The notes: generated by a model from the sequence alone, not told the origin. DNA of 64,000 nt from Cellulosimicrobium cellulans (GCF_006539945.1 NZ_BJNZ01000021.1:1-64000); one strand, 5' to 3'. Positions 34,411 to 43,405 are shown, counted from the first letter of the stretch. Made by a program: numbers and translations.

Positions 34411-35625
34411 GTGCAGGCGACCACGGAACCCGCGATCCGCGTCGCCGGGCTGGGCAAGACCTACCGGCTCGGCGCGTTCGGCGAGCGACCGTCCACCGCC
34501 GCGGCCGCCGCGATCCAGTGGGTGCGCTCCACCGGCAAGCAGAAGTACACGCTGTTCGACGCGCTCGACGACGTCTCCTTCGAGGTCCCGCAGGGCGAGG
34601 CGCTCGGGATCGTCGGTCGCAACGGCGCGGGCAAGTCGACGCTGCTCAAGATCCTCACGCGCGTCACCGCGCCCACGCGCGGGCGCATCGAGCTCACCGG
34701 GCGCGTCGGGTCGCTCCTGGAGGTCGGCACGGGGTTCCACCCCGAGCTCACCGGCAAGGAGAACATCTTCCTCAACGGCGCGATCCTCGGCATGACGCGC
34801 AAGGAGATCACCAAGCGCTACGACGAGATCGTCGCGTTCTCCGGCATCGAGAAGTTCCTCGCGACGCCGGTCAAGCGCTACTCGTCCGGCATGTACGTGC
34901 GCCTCGCCTTCTCCGTCGCGGCCCACCTGGACACCGAGATCCTCGCGATCGACGAGGTGCTCGCCGTCGGCGACGCCGAGTTCCAGCGCCGCTCGATCCA
35001 GAAGATGCGCGAGGCCGCCCAGGGCGGCCGCACGGTGCTCTACGTGAGCCACCAGCTTCAGACGGTCCAGGCGCTGTGCACGTCCGCGGTCCTCCTCGAC
35101 CGCGGGACCCTGAAGTACTCGGGCACGGTCGAGGGCACGCTCCAGGCGTACCGCGACAGCTTCGAGAGCTTCGCGGCGGCGCAGTCCGACCCGAAGAAGC
35201 GCCCGGGCAACGGCAAGGTCCGGCTCTCCTCGGTCCGCATGGAGGACGAGTTCGTCAAGTCGTCCCAGGACATCGTCGTCGACTTCGAGGCCCCCGCGAG
35301 CAAGAAGCTCGTCGGGACGTACTTCGTCTCGATGCACATCAACAACGACCAGGGGACCGTCATCGCGCAGTGCGACTCGCGCCTCGTCGGGAAGTGGTTC
35401 GACCCGGAGCAGCCCCAGAAGGGCCGCCTCGTGGTCCGCGACCTGTGGCTCAAGCCGGGCCAGTACACGGTCGACGTGTACGCGTGCCAGGCCGGCGTGC
35501 TCGACGCGTGGGAGGGCGCGTGGCGCTTCGAGGTGCTGCCCGACCTCCCCTACCCGGAGTTCACGGAGGCGTCCAGCACCGAGAAGGGCATGGTCTTCGT
35601 GAACTTCGAGTACGAGGGGGCCTGA
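34411..35625 (+). CDS. Polysaccharide ABC exporter ATPase with Wzt-type C-terminal domain
   Basis: A 404-residue ATPase of the Wzt/TagH type that energises export of a lipid-linked polysaccharide. The ABC domain ~1-245 has Walker A GRNGAGKST, signature YSSGMYVRLAF, Walker B ILAIDEVLAVGD and switch His YVSHQ. Residues ~265-404 form an additional beta-sandwich like the Wzt C-terminal domain, which in E. coli O9a recognises the capped non-reducing end of the chain. This predicts that the exporter here also reads a terminal modification. GTG 34411 is the start, probably leaderless. It is followed immediately by its permease (GTG 35627, 1-nt gap). Confidence 0.95.
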   Translation: MQATTEPAIRVAGLGKTYRLGAFGERPSTAAAAAIQWVRSTGKQKYTLFDALDDVSFEVPQGEALGIVGRNGAGKSTLLKILTRVTAPTRGRIELTGRVGSLLEVGTGFHPELTGKENIFLNGAILGMTRKEITKRYDEIVAFSGIEKFLATPVKRYSSGMYVRLAFSVAAHLDTEILAIDEVLAVGDAEFQRRSIQKMREAAQGGRTVLYVSHQLQTVQALCTSAVLLDRGTLKYSGTVEGTLQAYRDSFESFAAAQSDPKKRPGNGKVRLSSVRMEDEFVKSSQDIVVDFEAPASKKLVGTYFVSMHINNDQGTVIAQCDSRLVGKWFDPEQPQKGRLVVRDLWLKPGQYTVDVYACQAGVLDAWEGAWRFEVLPDLPYPEFTEASSTEKGMVFVNFEYEGA

Positions 35626-35626
35626 C

Positions 35627-36457
35627 GTGGAGCAGACCGTGCAGCGCACCGTCATCACGCCGCCAGGGCGCCTCAACCTGCCGTCCTTGCGCGAGCTGTG
35701 GAACGCGCGCGAGGTCGCCGTCCGGCTCGCGCTGCGCGACGTCATCGTGCGGTACCGCCAGACGATCTTCGGCATCACGTGGGTCGTCGCGCAGCCGCTC
35801 GTCAGCGCCGGCATCTTCACGATCGTCTTCGGGGAGATCGCGGGCCTGTCGACGGGGAAGATCCCCACCTTCCTCTTCACGCTCGCGGGCATGCTGGCCT
35901 GGAACCTCTTCAACGGCGCCCTCGGACGCGCGTCCGGCTCGATGGTCGGCAACCAGTCCCTCGTGCAGAAGGTCTTCTTCCCCCGGCTCCTGGTCCCGAT
36001 CTCGAGCCTCGCCTCCGTCGTGCTCGACTTCCTCGTCGCGCTCGCGCTCGCGGTCGTGCTGCTCTTCGTCTACGGGATCAACCCCGGCTGGGCGGTCCTG
36101 CTGCTGCCCGTCTGGGTGCTGCTCATCCTCCTGATCGGTACGGGCATCGGCCTCGCCGCGGCCGCCTACATGGTCAAGTACCGCGACGTCGGCTACGTGC
36201 TCCCCTGGCTCGTCCAGATCCTCCTGTACGCGAGCCCGGTCGCCTACGCGCTGTCCTCCGTCCCGGAGAACCTGCGCTGGCTCTTCGACATCAACCCGGT
36301 GACGTGGTTCCTCGAGGGCTTCCGCTGGTCCCTGCTCGGCACCGACTTCCCGCCGACGTGGCAGGTCGTGGCGCTCGTGGTCGCCGCCCCCCTGATCTTC
36401 CTCGCCGGGACGCTCGTGTTCCAGAAGAACGAGCGCGAGTTCGCGGACTTCATCTGA
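35627..36457 (+). CDS. Polysaccharide ABC exporter permease (Wzm/TagG type)
   Basis: A 276-residue ABC-2 type inner-membrane protein with about six membrane segments. The start of the fold shows the family signature LALRDVIVRYRQTIFGITWVVAQPL, and the C-terminal part has INPVTWFLEGFRWSLLG. It pairs with the ATPase just upstream to move a completed lipid-linked glycan across the membrane. Its stop overlaps the next gene's ATG by one base (TGATG at 36455-36459). Confidence 0.95.
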   Translation: MEQTVQRTVITPPGRLNLPSLRELWNAREVAVRLALRDVIVRYRQTIFGITWVVAQPLVSAGIFTIVFGEIAGLSTGKIPTFLFTLAGMLAWNLFNGALGRASGSMVGNQSLVQKVFFPRLLVPISSLASVVLDFLVALALAVVLLFVYGINPGWAVLLLPVWVLLILLIGTGIGLAAAAYMVKYRDVGYVLPWLVQILLYASPVAYALSSVPENLRWLFDINPVTWFLEGFRWSLLGTDFPPTWQVVALVVAAPLIFLAGTLVFQKNEREFADFI

Positions 36458-37299
36458 TGCGCGTCTCCGCGTACGTGCTCCTCGCCGACCCGAGCTTCCT
36501 GCGCGCGAGCCTGCTCGCGTACTACCACCTCGTCGACCGGGTCGTGCTGTCCTACGACGAGACGAGCACGTCCTGGACGGGCACGCCGCTGCCCGTCGAC
36601 GAGTGCCTCGCGATCGTCGAGGAGATCGACACGGACGGGAAGTGCGTGCACGCCCCCGGAAGCTTCGCCCGGCTCGACGAGCACCCGCTCGACAACGACA
36701 CGTACCAGCGCCAGACCGCCCTCGACGCGGCGTCGGAGGGCGCCGACTGGGTGCTCCAGCTCGACACGGACGAGGTCATGCTGGACCCGGCCGCGTTCCG
36801 CGCGTCCCTGGACGCCGCCGAGCGGGCGGGGGCGGGCGGGCTCCACTACCCCGCACGCTGGCTCTACTCGCGCGTCGCACCGGGGCGCTACCTCGAGTCG
36901 AGCACGCGCCTGGGCCGGCCCGCCGCGTCGTACCCGGGACCGCTGGCGGTGCGCGCCGGCACGACCCTCGTGCACGCCCGCCAGGCCGACGTGCCGCTCT
37001 ACCGCGTCGACCTGGCGCCGTGGAACACGGACCCGAGCCACCCGCACGACACCGTCGTCCACGAGGTCGTGCGCCCCGACCAGGCCGTGCTCCACTTCTC
37101 CTGGGTCCGTCGCCCGGAGGCCATGCGGCAGAAGTTCGGGTGGTCGGGGCACACCGCCCACTACTCGCGCCCGGGCGTCTACGAGTCGTGGGTCGCGCGG
37201 TCGCGGCACCCGCGGCGCACCGCGCTGACGTCGCCGTTGCGCCGCAAGGACTGGTTCCGCCTCGTGACCGTCCCCGAGCCGCCAGGAGGCGCGCCGTGA
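36457..37299 (+). CDS. Glycosyltransferase-like protein (GT2/GT92-like)
   Basis: A 280-residue protein with a GT-A-like pattern: an N-terminal YVLLADPSFLRASLLAYYHLVDRVV strand-helix, and LQLDTDEVML containing the D-x-D metal motif near residue 107. The C-terminal part contains a conserved FSWVRRPEAMRQKFGWSGH. It resembles the uncharacterised GT2 proteins that begin with V-x-x-E-x-D-x-I. It is coupled at both ends (TGATG upstream, GTGA downstream), so it belongs to the exporter operon. Confidence 0.8.
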   Translation: MRVSAYVLLADPSFLRASLLAYYHLVDRVVLSYDETSTSWTGTPLPVDECLAIVEEIDTDGKCVHAPGSFARLDEHPLDNDTYQRQTALDAASEGADWVLQLDTDEVMLDPAAFRASLDAAERAGAGGLHYPARWLYSRVAPGRYLESSTRLGRPAASYPGPLAVRAGTTLVHARQADVPLYRVDLAPWNTDPSHPHDTVVHEVVRPDQAVLHFSWVRRPEAMRQKFGWSGHTAHYSRPGVYESWVARSRHPRRTALTSPLRRKDWFRLVTVPEPPGGAP

Positions 37300-38282
37300 G
37301 CCCGACCGTGAGCGTCGTCGTCGTGACGTACGGCCGCCCCGAGAGCGTGCGCGAGTGCCTGGAGCACCTGGAGCGGCTCGACACGCCGCCGCTCGAGGTG
37401 GTCGTCGTCGACTCGACCCCCGCGGACACGACGCGGCGCCTCGTCCGCGAGCGGTTCCCCGACGTGCGGCTCCTGCACAGCACGCTCGGGCGCGGCACGA
37501 CGCCGGAGTCGCGGCAGATGGGCTTCGCCGTCACGCGGGGCGACGTCGTGGCGTTCGTGGACGACGACGCCTACGCGGCGCCGGACTGGCTCGACGAGCT
37601 CGTCGCCCCCTACGCAGACCCCGACGTCGTCGCCGTCGGCGGCCGCGCGGACAACGGCATCCCGGGCGAGGAGCACGAGGGGCTGGACCGCATCGGCCGG
37701 CTGCTCCCGGACGGCCGCCTCACCGGGAGCTTCGCCGCCGACCCGGGCCGCGTCGTCGAGGTCGACCACCTGCTCGGGGCGAACATGTCGTTCCGCCGCA
37801 GCGCCCTGGAAGCGATCGGCGGCATCCGCGGCAACTACCCGGGCACGTGCCTGTGCGAGGAGTCCGACATCTCGCTGCGGCTGCGCGCGACCGGCGGCCG
37901 CCTGCTCTACACGCCGCGGGCCGTCGTGCGGCACATGGCCGCGCCGTACGGGATCGGCGGCAAGCGCTTCGACCGGCGCTACCTGTACTACGCACGCCGC
38001 AACCACCTCGTCATGCTCGTGCGGAACTTCGGGTGGCGGGACCCGATCGTGCGCCGGTACGCCCGTACGACCGTCCGCGACCAGCGCGACTACCTGCGCA
38101 CCACCGCGCGGCGCCTCGGGCCGACCAAGTCGGACGGGACGCGCCGGTCCCTGCGCAAGCGGGTCACGGCTCCGGTCGTGCTCACGCGGGCCGTGGCCGA
38201 GCTGGTCGGCCTGGCCGCCGGCGTCCCCGCGGCGGTGCGCGCGACACGGCAGGACCGCGCGGACGGGCTCGCGACGCCATGA
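37296..38282 (+). CDS. GT2-family glycosyltransferase
   Basis: A 328-residue GT-A enzyme. The N terminus VSVVVVTYGRPESV binds the nucleotide; the metal motif is FVDDDAYAAPDW (~90). The acceptor region LLGANMSFRRSALEAIGG and the late CEESDISLRLRATGGRLLYTPRA (general base region E-E-S-D) are typical of rhamnosyl/galactosyl-transferase-like GT2s. The basic C-terminal helix may contact the membrane. GTG 37296 overlaps the previous stop (GTGA), with AGGAGG ahead. Confidence 0.9.
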   Translation: MSPTVSVVVVTYGRPESVRECLEHLERLDTPPLEVVVVDSTPADTTRRLVRERFPDVRLLHSTLGRGTTPESRQMGFAVTRGDVVAFVDDDAYAAPDWLDELVAPYADPDVVAVGGRADNGIPGEEHEGLDRIGRLLPDGRLTGSFAADPGRVVEVDHLLGANMSFRRSALEAIGGIRGNYPGTCLCEESDISLRLRATGGRLLYTPRAVVRHMAAPYGIGGKRFDRRYLYYARRNHLVMLVRNFGWRDPIVRRYARTTVRDQRDYLRTTARRLGPTKSDGTRRSLRKRVTAPVVLTRAVAELVGLAAGVPAAVRATRQDRADGLATP

Positions 38283-39424
38283 CGCCGGGGGCGGGCAGGC
38301 CGCTCGTCCACGCGATCACGCCGGGCGACCACTTCTCCCCGCGGACGGGCAGCGCCGTCCCGACCGTGGTCGACGGGCTCTCCCGGCACCGCCCTGAGCG
38401 CAGCCCACGGCCGACGGTCCTCGTCGCGCGCGGGACGTACCCGGACCGCTACACGAGCGCCGACGTCGTCGAGTACGCGCCACGGCGCTCCCGTCGGACC
38501 GACCGCTACCTCGACTCGGCGCTCGCGCGCGTCGGCGCACCCCGGGTGGCGGCACGCCGCGCGTTCGCCGCCGTCGTCGGCGGCCAGGACGAGTGGCCGC
38601 CGTCGTTCGTGCTCGCCCACAACGCCCCGGCCCTGGTGCCGCTGGTCGACGCGCGGCACGTTCCCGTGCTCTACGCGCACAACCAGGTGCTGCGGACGTA
38701 CACCGCCCGCGACGCGGGCCGGACGCTCGCGAACGCCCCGGTGGTGTGCGTGAGCGACTTCCTCGCGGAGCAGGTCCGGGCGCGGCTCCCCCGGGACCTC
38801 GGCGACCAGGTGTGCACCGTCCGGAACGGGGTGGACCCGACGCTCCTCGACGTCGCGCGCCCGGCCCCCACCGGCGACGGCCTGCACGTCGTGTACGTCG
38901 GCCGGGTCATCCCGGACAAGGGCGTGCACGTGCTCCTGGACGCGGTGCGCGCGCTGGACCGCGACGACGTCCGCGTGACCGTCGTCGGACGTCCGGGCTT
39001 CGACGCCCGGGACCCGTTGACGCCCTACGAGCAAGAGCTGCGCCGGACCGCGTCCGACCTGCGGTCCCCGGTCCGGTTCGCGTCGTTCCTCGCGCGCGAC
39101 GCGCTGCCCGCGGTCCTCGCGACCGCCTCGGTGGTCGTGGTCCCCTCCACCTGGCCCGAGCCGTTCGGGCTCACCGCGCTGGAGGGCATGGCGGCCGGCG
39201 CCGCCGTCGTCGCGTCCGACGTCGGGGGGCTGCCGGAGGCCGTCGGGGACGGCGGGCTCCTGGTCCCGCCGGGCGACGTCGACCGGCTCGCCGAGGCTCT
39301 GGACGGCCTGCGCGACGCGCGGACGCTCGAGCAGGCTCAGACGAGGGCGCGGGCGACCGCGCGGACACGAACGTGGGCGGCGGCAGCGGCCCGTCTCGAC
39401 GAGGTGCTGGAGGCGTACCGATGA
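38279..39424 (+). CDS. GT4-family glycosyltransferase
   Basis: A 381-residue GT-B enzyme: FSPRTGSAVPTVVDGL acceptor loop, VVCVSDFLAEQV and VRNGVDPTLLDV in the linker, then VYVGRVIPDKGVHVLLDAV and VVVPSTWPEPFGLTALEGMAAGAAVVASDVGGLPEAV with the E-x7-E donor motif. It is coupled to its neighbours by ATGA overlaps at both ends. Confidence 0.92.
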   Translation: MTPGAGRPLVHAITPGDHFSPRTGSAVPTVVDGLSRHRPERSPRPTVLVARGTYPDRYTSADVVEYAPRRSRRTDRYLDSALARVGAPRVAARRAFAAVVGGQDEWPPSFVLAHNAPALVPLVDARHVPVLYAHNQVLRTYTARDAGRTLANAPVVCVSDFLAEQVRARLPRDLGDQVCTVRNGVDPTLLDVARPAPTGDGLHVVYVGRVIPDKGVHVLLDAVRALDRDDVRVTVVGRPGFDARDPLTPYEQELRRTASDLRSPVRFASFLARDALPAVLATASVVVVPSTWPEPFGLTALEGMAAGAAVVASDVGGLPEAVGDGGLLVPPGDVDRLAEALDGLRDARTLEQAQTRARATARTRTWAAAAARLDEVLEAYR

Positions 39425-40578
39425 CGGTCACCGTGCGGGTCGTCGCGCTCGACGACCTCTCGCCCGCGGACGTCGAGGGCTGGTCCGACCTCGCGTCCCG
39501 CGCGGCCGAGCCCAACGCGTTCCTCGACCCGGGCTGGCTCCTGCCCGCGACGCGCTGGTTCCCGGCGGCGCGCGACCTGCGCGTGCTCCTCGCCGAGGAC
39601 GCCGACCGGGTCCGCATGGTCCTGCCGCTCGGCGTCGAGCGGGGGTTCCACCGGCTACCGGTGTCGTACGCCACGACGGCGACGCCGTACCTGGCCCGGA
39701 ACGCCTCCGTCTGCGCCCCGCTCGTGGACCGCGACGACACGCGCGGGACGTTCGAGGCCGTGCTCGACGCCGTCGGCCGCCGTCGCAGCGGCCTGCCCGG
39801 GCTGCTCGAGCTGACGCTGTTCCCGGACGGCCCCCTCCTGGCCGCGCTCCTCGACGTCGCCGTGGACCGTCGGCTCCCGGTCCTCGAGCGCTACCGGCTG
39901 GAGCGCGCGTGCCTCCGGGTACCCGGCGAGGACCCCGTCGCGCACCTGAGCAGACGACGGCGCAAGCACGTCCGGCAGGACGCGGCCGCGCTGGCCGAGC
40001 GGCTCGGTGGCGAGCTCACGGTCGTGGACAACGGCGACGACCCGGCGGCAACCGAGCGCCTGCTCGACCTCGAGGCGTCCGGGTGGAAGGGCGACCGGTC
40101 GCGCAAGGGCGCCGCGCAGCGCAACAAGCCGCACCAGCTCGGGTGGTTCCAGGAGGCGACCGACGCGATGCGGCGGCGCGGGCGGCTGCACGTCTTCGAG
40201 CTCGTGGGCGGCGGGACCACGGTCTACGCGAGCGCGGTGATCCGTTCCGGCGACGGGCTCTTCGGCTACCTCGACACCTACGACGAGGCCTACGCGGACC
40301 TGGGGCCGGGCGTGATCGGCCGGGTCATGACCCAGGAGCACGTCGCCGCGCGCGGCGACGTCTCCCTCTTCGACCCGTGCATCCACCCCAAGTTCACCGT
40401 CCCGTCGACCCTGTACCCCGGCCGCCGGGACCTCGTCGGGCTCATGGTCGCCGTCCGCGGACCCGTCGCACGCACCTGCGTGGGGACGGCGCCCCGGGTC
40501 TCGTCCACCCTGCGGCGCCTGCGGCGTCCGCGTCCCGCGGCGCACGACGCCGTGAGCTCGCCGCCGGGGGGTGGGTGA
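39421..40578 (+). CDS. FemAB/BcsL-type GNAT-fold acyl- or aminoacyltransferase
   Basis: A 385-residue protein. The N-terminal part (~1-150) and the C-terminal acetyltransferase-like part (~160-340) match the GNAT-fold proteins of the FemAB/CelD-BcsL type found in exopolysaccharide clusters: RRKHVRQDAAALAERLGG, LEASGWKGDRSRKGAA and YLDTYDEAYADLGPGVI. Members transfer acyl groups (or amino acids) to sugars or peptides, so this may acylate the polymer (inference). Its last codons (Pro-Pro-Gly-Gly-Gly-stop) lie in the 409-bp repeat shared with the inverted GT2 gene further on. Confidence 0.82.
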   Translation: MTVTVRVVALDDLSPADVEGWSDLASRAAEPNAFLDPGWLLPATRWFPAARDLRVLLAEDADRVRMVLPLGVERGFHRLPVSYATTATPYLARNASVCAPLVDRDDTRGTFEAVLDAVGRRRSGLPGLLELTLFPDGPLLAALLDVAVDRRLPVLERYRLERACLRVPGEDPVAHLSRRRRKHVRQDAAALAERLGGELTVVDNGDDPAATERLLDLEASGWKGDRSRKGAAQRNKPHQLGWFQEATDAMRRRGRLHVFELVGGGTTVYASAVIRSGDGLFGYLDTYDEAYADLGPGVIGRVMTQEHVAARGDVSLFDPCIHPKFTVPSTLYPGRRDLVGLMVAVRGPVARTCVGTAPRVSSTLRRLRRPRPAAHDAVSSPPGGG

Positions 40579-40970
40579 TGGTCGGGTCGGGTGTGCCGGA
40601 CCTGAGCGTGGTGATCGCGGCGTTCGACGCGCAGGACACGCTGGACGAGCAGCTGGACGCGCTCGCGGGGCAGGACGTGGGGTTCGCGTTCGAGGTGCTG
40701 GTGTGCGACAACGGGTCGCGCGACGCCACGGCCGACCTGGTGCGCCGCCGTCAGGAGCGCGAGCCGTGGCTGCGGCTCGTGGACGCCTCGGCGCGCCGCG
40801 GTCCGTCCGCGGCGCGCAACATCGGCGCCGGTCAGGCGCGGGGCCGGTTCCTCGCGTTCTGCGACGCGGACGACGTGGTGGGCCAGGGCTGGCTGGCCGG
40901 GATGCACGACGCTCTCCAGCACGACGAGTTCGTCACCGGCAGCTGGGAGGGCGACCGCCTCAACAGCGGC
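40562..40970. repeat. 409-bp inverted repeat, left copy
   Basis: Base-for-base identical to the reverse complement of 42184-42592. It begins 16 bp before the start of the first GT2 gene and covers its first ~131 codons. Shorter identical blocks follow at 41043-41102 and 41127-41293. Confidence 0.95.
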
Positions 40971-41561
40971 GACGGCACGGCGGTGTCGTGGATGGTGGAG
41001 AGCGTCTACCGCCTGGACTTCTTCCCGTGGCTCCCCGCCACGGGCGCGGGGACCATGGGGATCCGCCGCGCGGTCTTCGAGGAGGCCGGCGGGTTCGACG
41101 AGCGACTGGCCACGAACGAGGACACGGACCTGTCGTGGCGGGTCCAGCTCGCCGGGCACCGCCTGGTGCACCACCCCGAGATCGTGCTCCACGTGCGCAA
41201 GCGCGACGGGCTGCGCGCGATCTTCCGCCAGGCCTACGCCTACGGCGCGGGCGACCGGCTCCTGCGCCACCGCTACGCGGACGTCGCCGCCGCGTACCAG
41301 CGCCGGGAGGACCAGCCCTCCAGGACGGCGGCACCTGCGCGGGAGCGGTCGGAGGCCGGCACGGACGCCGTGGCCGGGCGGGCCGCGCGGGCGATCGGCG
41401 CGGCGCGGCGCGTCCTCGGCAAGGTTGCGCAGGTCCGGAGCCGGAGGGACCTCGCCGACCGGGTGCAGCGCGTCGGGCACGACCTGGGCTTCCGGTTCGC
41501 GGGGAGCGACGCGGCCGTCGAGCGCGTCCCCGTTCCCCCGGTCCTGCCCGACCCGTCGTAG
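40578..41561 (+). CDS. GT2-family glycosyltransferase, copy A of an inverted pair
   Basis: 327 residues. The GT-A fold begins VPDLSVVIAAFDAQDTLDEQL; metal motif FCDADDVVGQGW (~100); EDTDLSWRVQLAGHRLVHHPEIVLH carries the catalytic-base region. It ends the plus-strand exporter operon (TGATG overlap with the FemAB gene). The opposite-strand gene 31 bp past its stop encodes a paralogue of exactly equal length. The two are identical at DNA level over the first 409 bp; residues ~132-155 and ~176-183 differ, a 167-bp block is again identical, and the last ~90 residues are divergent but alignable (both end RVPVP--LP-P). The mosaic suggests gene conversion or inversion between the copies. Confidence 0.93.
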   Translation: MVGSGVPDLSVVIAAFDAQDTLDEQLDALAGQDVGFAFEVLVCDNGSRDATADLVRRRQEREPWLRLVDASARRGPSAARNIGAGQARGRFLAFCDADDVVGQGWLAGMHDALQHDEFVTGSWEGDRLNSGDGTAVSWMVESVYRLDFFPWLPATGAGTMGIRRAVFEEAGGFDERLATNEDTDLSWRVQLAGHRLVHHPEIVLHVRKRDGLRAIFRQAYAYGAGDRLLRHRYADVAAAYQRREDQPSRTAAPARERSEAGTDAVAGRAARAIGAARRVLGKVAQVRSRRDLADRVQRVGHDLGFRFAGSDAAVERVPVPPVLPDPS

Positions 41562-41592
41562 CCGGACCGGGACTCACCCGCTCGGCGCCGCC

Positions 41593-42576
41593 TCAGACCG
41601 GTGGTGGGAGCGTGGCGGGTACCGGGACCCGGTGCGCGGCGGGGTCGACACGACCCCATCGGTACCCCGCCTGCTCGCCGACGCGCCAGACCGACTCGGC
41701 GAGACCCGCCCGGCCGCGCGACAGCTTGTTCCGGACCGTGCGCACCACCCGACGGACGGAGGCCGAGAGCCCGCCGGTCCGGGCTCCGGTCCCGGCACCG
41801 GCGGCCTGGGGTGCCGGTGCCGCGCGGCCCTGCCCCGGCGACGCGGCACCGGCGGTGAAGGCGGCGGCGACGTCCGCGTAGCGGTGGCGCAGGAGCCGGT
41901 CGCCCGCGCCGTAGGCGTAGGCCTGGCGGAAGATCGCGCGCAGCCCGTCGCGCTTGCGCACGTGGAGCACGATCTCGGGGTGGTGCACCAGGCGGTGCCC
42001 GGCGAGCTGGACCCGCCACGACAGGTCGACGTCCTCACCGGTCGCGAGCGACTCGTCGAACCCGCCGGCCTCCTCGAAGACCGCGCGGCGGATCCCCATG
42101 GTCCCCGCGCCGGTGCCGGGAAGCCACGGGAAGAAGGGCTTCGTGACGATCGGGTCGGTCGTCCAGGAGACGGAGGCGCGGTTGCCGCTGTTGAGGCGGT
42201 CGCCCTCCCAGCTGCCGGTGACGAACTCGTCGTGCTGGAGAGCGTCGTGCATCCCGGCCAGCCAGCCCTGGCCCACCACGTCGTCCGCGTCGCAGAACGC
42301 GAGGAACCGGCCCCGCGCCTGACCGGCGCCGATGTTGCGCGCCGCGGACGGACCGCGGCGCGCCGAGGCGTCCACGAGCCGCAGCCACGGCTCGCGCTCC
42401 TGACGGCGGCGCACCAGGTCGGCCGTGGCGTCGCGCGACCCGTTGTCGCACACCAGCACCTCGAACGCGAACCCCACGTCCTGCCCCGCGAGCGCGTCCA
42501 GCTGCTCGTCCAGCGTGTCCTGCGCGTCGAACGCCGCGATCACCACGCTCAGGTCCGGCACACCCGACCCGACCAT
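41593..42576 (-). CDS. GT2-family glycosyltransferase, copy B of an inverted pair
   Basis: 327 residues, the same length as copy A without any net indel. N-terminal half and metal motif are the same; it carries EDVDLSWR instead of EDTDLSWR and a different acceptor-side stretch (SVSWTTDPIVTKPFFPWLPG against AVSWMVESVYRLDFFPWLPA). The different stretch lies where GT2 enzymes contact the acceptor, so the two likely act on different acceptors or positions. It follows the deacetylase gene by 22 bp, as the last gene of a minus-strand unit. ATG 42576 with the same upstream sequence as copy A. Confidence 0.93.
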   Translation of the reverse strand: MVGSGVPDLSVVIAAFDAQDTLDEQLDALAGQDVGFAFEVLVCDNGSRDATADLVRRRQEREPWLRLVDASARRGPSAARNIGAGQARGRFLAFCDADDVVGQGWLAGMHDALQHDEFVTGSWEGDRLNSGNRASVSWTTDPIVTKPFFPWLPGTGAGTMGIRRAVFEEAGGFDESLATGEDVDLSWRVQLAGHRLVHHPEIVLHVRKRDGLRAIFRQAYAYGAGDRLLRHRYADVAAAFTAGAASPGQGRAAPAPQAAGAGTGARTGGLSASVRRVVRTVRNKLSRGRAGLAESVWRVGEQAGYRWGRVDPAAHRVPVPATLPPPV

Positions 42577-42592
42577 CACCCACCCCCCGGCG
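42184..42592. repeat. 409-bp inverted repeat, right copy
   Basis: Exact reverse complement of 40562-40970. It runs from codon ~131 of GT2 copy B to 16 bp before its start codon, reaching the end of the intergenic gap to the deacetylase. Confidence 0.95.
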
Positions 42593-42598
42593 CGGCCG

Positions 42599-43405
42599 TC
42601 ACGACGCCGGCCGCTCGGAGCGCGACCGGCTGCGCACCGGACGGTGCTCGCGGAGGAGGCCGCCGACCGTCGACGTGCGGTAGCCCTGTGCCGCCAGGCC
42701 GTCCAGCAGCGTGACGAGCACCCGCGCACGATCGAAGTGCGGCAGCTCCTGGCCCGGCTCCAGCGTCTCGGGGTCGGCCCGGTCGTCGTGGAGCAGCACG
42801 ATCCCGCCGGGGAACACGTCGTGGAGGGCACGTCCCGCGATGCGGTCCTCGTCGTCGTGCAGCCAGTCGTGCGCGTCGCCCGACCAGATGACCAGCTCGA
42901 GCCCCAGCGCGCGGATCCCGCGCGCCTGCGCCACGGTGTGCCGCCCGTACGGCGGGCGGTAGAGCCGCAGCGGCGCGCCGGTCACGTCCTCGACGCGCCG
43001 CTTGGCGTCGCCGATCCGGCGGACCGCCTCCTCGTCGCCGAGCGTGAGGAGGGATCGGTGGTCCTCACCGTGCAGCGCGACCTCGTGCCCCTCCGCGACG
43101 ACCCGCCGCGTCACCTCCGGGTACCGGACGACGTGCTGCCCGAGCACGAAGAAGGTGGCCGTCGCGCCCGTCCGCGCCAGGACGTCGAGGAGGCGAGGGG
43201 TGTGCTCGGGGTGCGGGCCGTCGTCGTACGTCAGCGCGACGACCCGCTCGGTGGTGTCGACGCAGAACACGCCGAACTCGCGCGCGAGCACGGGCGGCAC
43301 GGGGAAGGGCGGGACGGCCTGGGACCGGAACGTCCCCCCGGCGGGCCGCGGGTCACGGTCGAGGGCTCCCCGGCGGACGAGCACGGGCCACCGGGCGCGG
43401 CTCAC
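42599..43405 (-). CDS. Polysaccharide deacetylase (NodB/CE4)
   Basis: A 268-residue metal-dependent deacetylase: motif 1 TYDDGPHPEHTP, motif 2 HGEDHRS (His-x3-His intact), motif 3 RPPYGRH, motif 4 WSGDAHDW, motif 5 LLHDDR. All five NodB motifs are present, unlike the xylanase-linked NodB domain. There is no clear signal peptide, so it may act in the cytoplasm on a lipid-linked N-acetyl sugar, or be exported by another route. The start GTG 43405 is tentative. Divergent from the capping-like gene. Confidence 0.92.
   Translation of the reverse strand: MSRARWPVLVRRGALDRDPRPAGGTFRSQAVPPFPVPPVLAREFGVFCVDTTERVVALTYDDGPHPEHTPRLLDVLARTGATATFFVLGQHVVRYPEVTRRVVAEGHEVALHGEDHRSLLTLGDEEAVRRIGDAKRRVEDVTGAPLRLYRPPYGRHTVAQARGIRALGLELVIWSGDAHDWLHDDEDRIAGRALHDVFPGGIVLLHDDRADPETLEPGQELPHFDRARVLVTLLDGLAAQGYRTSTVGGLLREHRPVRSRSRSERPAS

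Noticed and set aside
40562-42592. Insertion sequence or transposon with long inverted repeats
   Set aside because: The arms are coding parts of two glycosyltransferase genes and there is no transposase or target duplication.
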